The notes below the pieces were generated by a model that was not told where the DNA came from, made no database searches, and saw only the letters and a list, made by a program, of their open reading frames with translations. A DNA stretch of 54,307 nt from Planctomycetaceae bacterium (GTDB lineage: Bacteria; Planctomycetota; Planctomycetia; Planctomycetales; Planctomycetaceae): the NCBI GenBank assembly GCA_029243145.1, contig JAQWSQ010000012.1:1-54307 (forward strand). The letters are read 5' to 3'. Every line of letters begins with the position of its first letter. The first letter of the stretch is position 1. The translations under genes and the position numbers were made by a program. Shown here piece by piece: positions 48,462 to 54,307 of this stretch.

Positions 48462-48568
48462 TCAAACCAGTTACTCAGCAAACATCCGCTCTCAAGAAGT
48501 CTCCGTTGTCACTCGGCACGATTCGAAAAAACTGTAATAGCCGAACACTGGTGGGGGGACTACTTAAA

Positions 48569-49051
48569 ATGGACTTGCTGGACCGATTTCTCGCGCATGA
48601 TGCCTGGACGACGCGTCAGTTGCTCGACATCTGTGCCGAGCTTCCTGACGAGATACTTGATCAAGAGTATGAGATTGGTCACAGGAGTTTGCGGAAGACG
48701 TTTGACCATATCATCGGCAACATGGAAATCTGGTCGGCGTTAATGGCCAACGAAAGTGTTGAATCGGGGCATGATCAAACATTGTCGGGGATGCGTGAGA
48801 GGCTAACGATCGCCGAGAATCGATGGAAAACGGTCGCTCGCAAAGTTGCCGATTCCCAGGGATGGGATGAAGAATGGACCGACCATCTGGATGATCCTCC
48901 GCGACAAAAAACATACGGCACCGCTATCGCACATGTCGTCACACACAGCATGCATCACCGCGCTCAAATTCTCTATATGCTGCGGAAATGCGGTGTTCCA
49001 TCGATCCCCGAGGGGGACGTCTTTAGTTGGGAGTCTGCGGTGAAGCCGTAA
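48569..49051 (+). CDS. DinB-family protein
   Basis: A 160-residue protein from the ATG at 48569 (an earlier frame start at 48506 lacks support). It has the four-helix-bundle DinB features: FLAHDAWTTRQLLDI, TFDHIIGNMEIWSALM and the metal-binding HVVTHSMHHRAQI, giving a three-His site with the earlier His. DinB-like proteins include thiol-dependent transferases and uncharacterised stress proteins; the specific activity cannot be told. It stands apart from its neighbours. Confidence 0.85.
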   Translation: MDLLDRFLAHDAWTTRQLLDICAELPDEILDQEYEIGHRSLRKTFDHIIGNMEIWSALMANESVESGHDQTLSGMRERLTIAENRWKTVARKVADSQGWDEEWTDHLDDPPRQKTYGTAIAHVVTHSMHHRAQILYMLRKCGVPSIPEGDVFSWESAVKP

Positions 49052-49064
49052 CGGTTGATGGAAT

Positions 49065-50057
49065 TCACGTTCCACTCTCACCAGTTCTCCGTTGTTCTCG
49101 CAACTCGTCCAACATCTTCTGCAACGGCTCGACTTGATGTCGGGAACGCATTAGACGCAGCGGAATTCTCGCTCCCCAGCAGTGCAAGAATGGTGTGATA
49201 CGACTCAGTCGTAAAAACAGACTGCCCAGTTTGGTCTTCAATAAATTGCCGGTCCGTTTCATCTTTCTCCGAGTTTCTGGAGATGATTCTTTGCCGAATG
49301 CGACGGGAAGCCACATGAAGGTGCCCGCCAACAGTTCGAAGCCCGCTGGTTTGTAGAGGTTTCGGTAATCACCGGCATACTTCAGGTTGGAGCGTAAATG
49401 TGTCGGGAAGAGATCGTTCACCAGAAAAAACGGGGCGTTGATGATCAACAAACCATCAGGCTTCAGCCAAGTTTCAAACTCGGCAACCTGAGCAGGGGGA
49501 TCAGGTAAATGTTCCAGCACATCGCAGCAAACAATCACGTCAAACTCTTCGGATTGAAATTGAGATTGATCCGGCTGAATGGTCACGTCCACGCTGTTCA
49601 GTCGGGCAACTTCTCGGGCAATTTCAATCGCCGGTTGGGAAACTTCCTGATAAGTGACATCGTGACCAAAGCCCGCCAGGAATGCGCTTTCAAAACCAAG
49701 CCCATCTCCATAGCAGAGGATCTTTAATTTTTGATCGGAATAGTTCTGGATGATATTGGCAAGCCATTTTCGAATTTCGAGTTTCAGTGGATTACGATTC
49801 CAAACGAATGTCTCGAACAAAAACGAGTTTGTCTCTTGATAGAACGTCAATAGCTCGGGGGTCCACTCATTTTGAGGAGCGTTCGATTCCCGAAACTCTT
49901 TGGGAACATTGGCAGGAAAATCTTGCTCTTCCAGCAGCAGGCGTTCGACAACATGTTCCCGAGATTGCTTGGTGATATTTTGAATCAAGTCGAGAATCAC
50001 ATCGTCGGAGTCAAGAGGCGCGAGGGTCTTGGGTTGCAACTGAGAGGTGAAAGACAT
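49065..50057 (-). CDS. Class I SAM-dependent methyltransferase
   Basis: A 330-residue protein. The SAM-binding core begins about residue 115: KLKILCYGDGLGFESAFLA (motif I), YQEVSQPAIEIAREVARLN, then FDVIVCCDVLEHLPDP (motif II-like) and LIINAPFFLVND. The N-terminal 100 residues are helical and the C-terminal 90 residues are Arg-rich. Targets of the methyl group are unknown. The gene is convergent with the DinB-like gene and 100 bp downstream of rarA on the same strand. Confidence 0.88.
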   Translation of the reverse strand: MSFTSQLQPKTLAPLDSDDVILDLIQNITKQSREHVVERLLLEEQDFPANVPKEFRESNAPQNEWTPELLTFYQETNSFLFETFVWNRNPLKLEIRKWLANIIQNYSDQKLKILCYGDGLGFESAFLAGFGHDVTYQEVSQPAIEIAREVARLNSVDVTIQPDQSQFQSEEFDVIVCCDVLEHLPDPPAQVAEFETWLKPDGLLIINAPFFLVNDLFPTHLRSNLKYAGDYRNLYKPAGFELLAGTFMWLPVAFGKESSPETRRKMKRTGNLLKTKLGSLFLRLSRITPFLHCWGARIPLRLMRSRHQVEPLQKMLDELREQRRTGESGT

Positions 50058-50159
50058 TCATTTGCTTTCAGGGGGAAATAACAAGCCAATAAATTATGAG
50101 AGTTTAATTCGAAGATTGATACATCAATCACTCAGATTAGTGTGATGCCGATCGAAATG

Positions 50160-51476
50160 TTATTTTGACTGGGATCTTCGTTCTCGCAACTCGTCCAGTC
50201 GCTTTTTGAACTCCGCTTCTGCGCCGCGGTCGACTGGTTCGTAATACGTTTTTTCGACACCCAGGTAATCCTGATCGACCCAACCCTCTTCGCTATTGTG
50301 AGCGTATTGATAACCTTCGCCGTGCCCCATCCGTTTGGAACCCGCATAGTGTCCGTCGCGCAAATGCATGGGAACCGGTATAACAGAGTGTGTCCGCACG
50401 TCTTCCAGTGCAGAGTCCACCGCTTTGATACTGGCGTTCGATTTGGGAGCCATCGCGATATAGAGCGCGGCCTGCATCAAGATGATCCGACACTCAGGGC
50501 GTCCCACAAATTCGGTTGCTTGAGCGGCGGCATTCGCGATGACCAGTGCATTTGGATCGGCGTTGCCGATATCTTCGGACGCCGCAATAACGATTCGACG
50601 TGCCAGAAATCGCGGGTCTTCTCCCGCTTCCCACATGCGGGCGAGCCAATACGCGGTCGCATCGGGGTCGCTGCCGCGCATCGATTTGATCAAGGCGCTC
50701 GCCGCGTCGTAATGATCATCGCCGTTAGCATCATAACGGACAGCTTTCTTCTGGATCGATTCCTGGGCGATCTCCAACGTGATCTGTTTCGCTCCCAAGG
50801 GTAATGACAACGCGGCGATCTCTAATGCCATCAATGCACGCCGAGCATCTCCATCACACACGTCGGCTAAAAAATCAATCGCGTCGTCGTCGATATTTAA
50901 CTTCCGTTTGCCGAGCCCTCGTTCCACATCCGTGAGTGCCCGTCGCATCAACATCAGAAGATCATCTTGCGTGAGTGGTTGGAACTCGAAGACTTGCGAC
51001 CGGCTGATGAGCGCCGAGACGAGAGCGAAAAACGGATTCGAGGTGGTCGCGCCTATCAAGCTAACGATGCCCGCTTCCACATCAGGTAACAGGACATCTT
51101 GTTGCAGTTTGTTGAAGTGATGCAGCTCGTCGATGAATAACAGTGTCCTCACGCCGCGGGTCGCCAAACGTGTGCGGGCTTCTTCCAGCACCTCTCGCAA
51201 CTCTTTCACGCCGCAGGCGGCTGCGTTCAACGAAACGAACGTGCGTTCGGTCTTGGTGGCGACGATCTCGGCAAGAGTCGTTTTTCCGGTTCCCGGTGGA
51301 CCGTAGAAGACCGCAGACGACAGTCGGTCGGCATCGAGAATCCGTCGCAGCAATTTTCCTTCGCCGAGGAAATGGAGTTGTCCGGTGAACTCGTCCAGTG
51401 TGCGCGGTCTCATCCTGGCCGCCAACGGCTTGACAGAATCGACTTCTTGTTGTTCGAGATCGCGAAAGAGGGACAT
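50160..51476 (-). CDS. rarA: Replication-associated recombination protein RarA (MgsA)
   Basis: A 438-residue AAA+ ATPase that acts at stalled forks. Features: LAARMRPRTLDEFTGQLHFL, Walker A YGPPGTGKTTLAE, Walker B TLLFIDELHHFNKLQQD, sensor 1 LIGATTSNP and the arginine finger region SRSQVFEF. The C-terminal half matches RarA (GSDPDATAYWLARMWEAGEDP, YAGSKRMGHGEGYQYAHN). Length and domain order are standard. Confidence 0.96.
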   Translation of the reverse strand: MSLFRDLEQQEVDSVKPLAARMRPRTLDEFTGQLHFLGEGKLLRRILDADRLSSAVFYGPPGTGKTTLAEIVATKTERTFVSLNAAACGVKELREVLEEARTRLATRGVRTLLFIDELHHFNKLQQDVLLPDVEAGIVSLIGATTSNPFFALVSALISRSQVFEFQPLTQDDLLMLMRRALTDVERGLGKRKLNIDDDAIDFLADVCDGDARRALMALEIAALSLPLGAKQITLEIAQESIQKKAVRYDANGDDHYDAASALIKSMRGSDPDATAYWLARMWEAGEDPRFLARRIVIAASEDIGNADPNALVIANAAAQATEFVGRPECRIILMQAALYIAMAPKSNASIKAVDSALEDVRTHSVIPVPMHLRDGHYAGSKRMGHGEGYQYAHNSEEGWVDQDYLGVEKTYYEPVDRGAEAEFKKRLDELRERRSQSK

Positions 51477-51914
51477 GCCGGGGTAGTCGTCAGGGGTTAG
51501 TGATTAGGAACAAGAAATTCGAAATTGGTAATAACAGTCAGCGTACGCGGAAGATGGGTGACAACTCAAGCAGAGAACCCGAAGAACAAAGCACCAAAGA
51601 CAAACCCGCGCAGCAAAAAACCTTCACCAGTCGTTGGGGTTATGGTTTGGACCCGTATTGTCCAGGTGGGGATCTCGGTCCCGGGTTGTGTGAGCCGGGC
51701 GAACCCGGATATACACGCAGCCGAGAATAACCTCGAACCCCATAATAGTACTTGTAGGGTCAACGCATTTGTCCCAAGGCGAGCTTGGTGAAGGCTTAGA
51801 AGTTCCTAAGAACCTCTGAGTATATTTTAGAGTACCTGTCAACTTCGTACAAGAGGGAGATTTCCCGAGGCGCTGGAAATCTCTTTGTAATCGCAGTGAA
51901 AAGCCCGTTTCTTC
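51477..51914. other. Intergenic region between rarA and a hypothetical gene
   Basis: About 440 bp. The plus frame 51554-51730 (58 codons from an ATG, preceded by GGAAG) is the only open stretch with protein-like character (KTFTSRWGYGLDPYCPGGDL). The hairpin CCGGGTT/AACCCGG (51681-51687 with 51702-51708) lies inside it. I do not recognise any family. Both readings are uncertain. Confidence 0.35.
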
Positions 51915-52451
51915 TCAAAAATCGAGAAAGCCTTTTTCGCGAAGTTCGGTCAAATTGTCGGGCGTGCTGACCATCACTCTTTCTGCCGCGTAACGCATCA
52001 ATGCCATCCAGCCAAGCGGTTCGGGCGCGGTCAGAATGGCGACTCCTTCTTCGCCCTCATTGTTGAGGCGTTGATTGAGTTTATCGAGAACCTCTTCCGC
52101 ACTGTCGCTGACGAGTTCGGAAGAACGGCTGGTGTTATCAATTTTCAGATTGGAAAATGCCGCCGAACGTGAGAGCAGAAATCGCAGCATACCTTCACCG
52201 TCTTCTTCTTGTTCGGAGAAGAAGTTACTGAACTCGGGAGACGCATTTCCTGGTGTGATGATCTGCGGCCGCGAGATGCGGATTTCACCTTGCTTGACGG
52301 TCACCATCTCCCCGGAGGTTTCTGGGCTGAGAATGAGATAATAGGGCAATTCGGTCTCGCCAAACGTGAATAGCGTGAATCGAGAAGTCCGTTCGATTTG
52401 CACGGAACTCCACAGCCGATAGAGATGCCCTTCGTAATCGCCGAAATCCAT
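51915..52451 (-). CDS. Conserved hypothetical protein
   Basis: A 178-residue soluble protein. I start at the ATG at 52451 (GGA 7 nt upstream); the frame extends upstream to 52514 without support. The N-terminal part is beta-rich (EGHLYRLWSSVQIERTSRFT, LPYYLILSPETSGEMVTV), and the C-terminal part is helical and acidic (EEVLDKLNQRLNNEGEEG). There is no signal peptide or recognisable domain, and I propose no function. It is on the opposite strand from the downstream YTV-like gene. Confidence 0.7.
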   Translation of the reverse strand: MDFGDYEGHLYRLWSSVQIERTSRFTLFTFGETELPYYLILSPETSGEMVTVKQGEIRISRPQIITPGNASPEFSNFFSEQEEDGEGMLRFLLSRSAAFSNLKIDNTSRSSELVSDSAEEVLDKLNQRLNNEGEEGVAILTAPEPLGWMALMRYAAERVMVSTPDNLTELREKGFLDF

Positions 52452-52717
52452 GAATGATCCAAAAATATAAAGAGAATACGCTTCATCAGTTGAAACGATG
52501 GTCGTGGAAAACACAAGAAGAACGCGGATGTGGTGGTCGAGTGAGTCAAAAACGTCCCAAATCTGAAATATTTACAAGAGAATCGCACGTTCTCCAAGCC
52601 GTCATTTCTGGCGGAATGACTTTTTTTTAAATTGTATTCTACACTGTAATATCAGGGGTTAAATGCATCTGCGGCTGTGAAAACCGACCCCCTTATCGGC
52701 ATTTCGACCTCTCCCTC

Positions 52718-52746
52718 TTGACCCAAAAATTGCATTTCCATACATC
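52718..52746 (+). promoter_or_regulatory. Sigma-70-like promoter for the YTV-like gene
   Basis: TTGACC (52718-52723), 17 bp, TACATC (52741-52746). Five and four of six consensus positions. It leaves a leader of about 115 nt, which contains a small hairpin (GTCGC at 52754-52758 with GCGAC at 52765-52769). Confidence 0.45.
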
Positions 52747-52867
52747 ATGACCCGTCGCAACGAGGCGACCGGCAAGGTTGTCGGAATCATCGCCTGAGTG
52801 ATGACTCTCTCCTATCCAGTTTTTATTCGCGACCCGCCAATTCACAGTTAATGAGGAACGAGAGATT

Positions 52868-53860
52868 ATGTCCTTCAAATCAATGACACGGGCTTCTGTT
52901 CTGACGGCACTGTTCGGTGCTGTTGCTGTCGCCCCGACATCAGCCCAGTATTACGACCCTTGCAATACTTGCCAGCCGGTTCAACCGGTTGCTCAGACTT
53001 GCTACCAGACAGTCCCCGTGACTCAATACGTTCCCGAAAAACGGACCGTGATGAAACCGGTGACAGAATACAAAAATGTGGAACAAAAAGTGACGGTCTA
53101 CAAACCAGTCACCGAACAACGGACTGCCGAAGTCCCACAAGTCAGTTACCAGAATGTCACCGAGTGCCGCCAGGTGTCTCGCGACATGGGTGGTTGGCAA
53201 ACTGCCTACCAACCGGTCAACAAAGTGGCTCCCTGTCAGTACGACGGCCGACCAAGTTTCGCGGGCTGGTTCAATCGAACGGCTTACAGCTTTCGATCAT
53301 CGTTTACTCCCAACTATCGCACTGTTCGCAGTTATCAGCCGAACGTAGTGACAACTTCTGTCCCTACGACTCGTCAAGTGGCTGTTCGCAGCACACGAAA
53401 AGTCACCTACAACGTGACCAAAATGGTGCCGGAAACTCGCACTCAAACTGTGAGAGTCCCCACCACTCGGATGGTTGCCGTCGAAGAAACCGTCAATGTG
53501 GCACGCACCGTGTATCGTACTGTTCCTACCGGGACTGCCATCACTTATGGCTACGGTGGATACGGATACGCTCCGCAAACCGTTTTGGCTCCAAGTGCTG
53601 ATCCCATCTCGGGAACACGCAGTGCAGATAGCTCGGCTAACAAGTTTGAGCGGACTCCAGAAGAGACCAACCCGATTAAAAAGTCATCGAACAGCAGCGA
53701 ACCGAAATCGTTCGATCCGTTCCCTCCTGATGCTCAGGTGGAACGCGAAGTAGACACACAAGTCTCTTCGACCGGTGGCTGGCGTCCCACTGGTTCTGTC
53801 ATCGCGGCAAAACCTGTCGGACCAAAACTGATTGCTCCCACCGTGGCGAGCAATAAATAA
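52868..53860 (+). CDS. Secreted YTV-like repeat protein
   Basis: A 330-residue exported protein. The ATG at 52868 opens a signal peptide (VLTALFGAVAVAPTSAQ). The mature chain has two Val/Thr/Tyr-rich repeat blocks: about 45-80 (VPVTQYVPEKRTVMKPVTEY and onward) and about 155-220 (VTTSVPTTRQVAVRSTRKV and onward). Between them lies QVSRDMGGWQTAYQPVNK. Proteins with such YTV-type repeats are associated with the planctomycete cell surface. Cys residues cluster near the N-terminus (CNTCQPVQPVAQTCYQT). The C-terminus is Ser/Pro/Lys-rich and probably disordered. I infer a structural envelope role; it is not an enzyme. Confidence 0.85.
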   Translation: MSFKSMTRASVLTALFGAVAVAPTSAQYYDPCNTCQPVQPVAQTCYQTVPVTQYVPEKRTVMKPVTEYKNVEQKVTVYKPVTEQRTAEVPQVSYQNVTECRQVSRDMGGWQTAYQPVNKVAPCQYDGRPSFAGWFNRTAYSFRSSFTPNYRTVRSYQPNVVTTSVPTTRQVAVRSTRKVTYNVTKMVPETRTQTVRVPTTRMVAVEETVNVARTVYRTVPTGTAITYGYGGYGYAPQTVLAPSADPISGTRSADSSANKFERTPEETNPIKKSSNSSEPKSFDPFPPDAQVEREVDTQVSSTGGWRPTGSVIAAKPVGPKLIAPTVASNK

Positions 53861-53986
53861 CGAAACACTTTGAAGCTTTCCTAACCCTTCTGGGCGTCTC
53901 CAACCCACCCACTCCTCGGAGCAGGCCCAAACCAAGTTCCTTTCCTACCCCTGTATCGTCTCAGATACAACAGCGAAACCCTTCGC

Positions 53987-54016
53987 GGCACCGGTATCAT
54001 GCCGGTGCCCATTTTT
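53987..54016 (+). terminator. Rho-independent terminator after the YTV-like gene
   Basis: A perfect 8-bp stem, GGCACCGG (53987-53994) with CCGGTGCC (54002-54009), then CATTTTT. It starts 127 nt after the stop codon of the YTV-like gene. Confidence 0.85.
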
Positions 54017-54091
54017 CCTTTTCTTGGAAGAGCGGTTTCACCCGACTGCCCACGGCATGGATGCCAGGGTGGTAGACATTTTGAATCCATC

Positions 54092-54127
54092 AAACGCCGA
54101 CCGGAACTCTCCGACTCGGCGTTTTTT
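54092..54127 (+). terminator. Second strong terminator
   Basis: AAACGCCGA (54092-54100) pairs with TCGGCGTTT (from 54116), followed by a T-run. It may be a back-up terminator for the YTV-like gene, or serve a gene on the minus strand beyond the window because the stem is flanked by A's and T's. Confidence 0.85.
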
Positions 54128-54182
54128 CGTTTGAACTTCGTCAACTCTCTCTCGCTGTGTGCTTGGTCACCGCTCCTCATTA

Positions 54183-54260
54183 TCGAACACTCAACAGCCG
54201 TTTTCAAGATGTCAAGATTCGGAGATTTGGGGACACACCTCGACCGAATCTTGACCAAAT
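54183..54260 (-). repeat. Dispersed repeat of about 80 bp, copy 2 (inverted)
   Basis: The reverse complement of 54183-54260 matches 30677-30756. Beyond it, toward the end of the window, the sequence carries several degenerate copies of CCGAATCTT, so the element may continue outside. Confidence 0.65.
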
Positions 54261-54307
54261 GTTGAATCAAATCTTCCCGAATCTTGATTCCGAATCTTCC
54301 ATACTCT

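Larger units (their letters stand above)
53861..54307. other. Intergenic region after the YTV-like gene
   Basis: It contains two terminators, 53987-54016 and 54092-54127, and the inverted copy of the 80-bp dispersed repeat (54183-54260). No coding evidence was found on either strand. Confidence 0.6.

Noticed and set aside
53881..54270. 129-codon minus-strand frame at the window end
   Set aside because: It crosses two terminators and the dispersed repeat, and its composition is not protein-like.

Overview
The window is a stretch of bacterial chromosome, most likely from a planctomycete of the Planctomycetaceae type (Gimesia/Rubinisphaera-like). The reasons are family-level: a DUF1559 pilin-like protein followed by its usual small lipoprotein, a DUF1080 protein, a YTV-like secreted repeat protein, a membrane-anchored PknB-type kinase, a PQQ-type propeller, a K+-dependent-type membrane pyrophosphatase, and many intergenic palindromes. 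Most genes are housekeeping, with intact frames and short gaps. No insertion sequence, prophage, CRISPR array or rRNA was seen. TTG and GTG starts are frequent (gyrB, hflX, rsmD, the DUF721 and metallophosphoesterase regions).

Layout. 1-3.5 kb: rsmA and riboflavin synthase (overlapping, minus) and enolase (plus, with a clear terminator). 3.5-4.5 kb: an AT-richer accessory patch with a frameshifted HEPN gene and its partner. 4.7-10.4 kb: lipoprotein, Ser/Thr kinase, DUF1080 protein, TlpA-like protein, PgpA. 10.5-14.3 kb: siroheme sulfite reductase, a DUF1559 gene broken by an in-frame stop, and a lipoprotein. 14.3-18.4 kb: a 989-residue LptC/LptA-like protein directly downstream of kdsD. 18.5-27.5 kb: broken metallophosphoesterase, HAD hydrolase, a three-gene ABC operon, membrane pyrophosphatase, rsfS. 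27.5-29.5 kb: argS. 29.5-30.9 kb: a gene-free tract built of palindromes and dispersed repeats. 30.9-37.1 kb: PIN-TRAM protein, LysM lipoprotein, phosphohexomutase, UbiA-type prenyltransferase, tRNA-Glu, csrA, HU. 37.4-46.4 kb: FHA protein, rsmD, PQQ-like propeller, then a dnaA-like gene, dnaN, DUF721 gene, gyrB and an AlkA-type glycosylase. 46.6-54.3 kb: hflX, a decayed gene, DinB-like protein, methyltransferase, rarA, a conserved hypothetical and the YTV-like protein.

How the genes work together. The dnaA-dnaN-DUF721-gyrB block is the classical replication-initiation neighbourhood. Its DnaA-like protein has only the AAA+ and DNA-binding domains, and the 0.5 kb gap before dnaN is the best origin candidate here, although only weak DnaA-box matches were found. 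kdsD plus the 989-residue protein points to Kdo/LPS synthesis and transport. The ABC ATPase, permease and translationally coupled 457-residue protein look like one export or envelope machine. PPi hydrolysis by the membrane pyrophosphatase would energise the membrane.

Four genes carry small lesions: a 1-nt homopolymer slip in the HEPN gene, a CAA-to-TAA-type stop in the DUF1559 gene, a 4-bp tandem duplication in the metallophosphoesterase gene, and a stop plus apparent loss of the start codon in a small gene at 48 kb. Either these genes are decaying, or the assembly has local errors. All functional names come from motifs read by eye; no database search was run.
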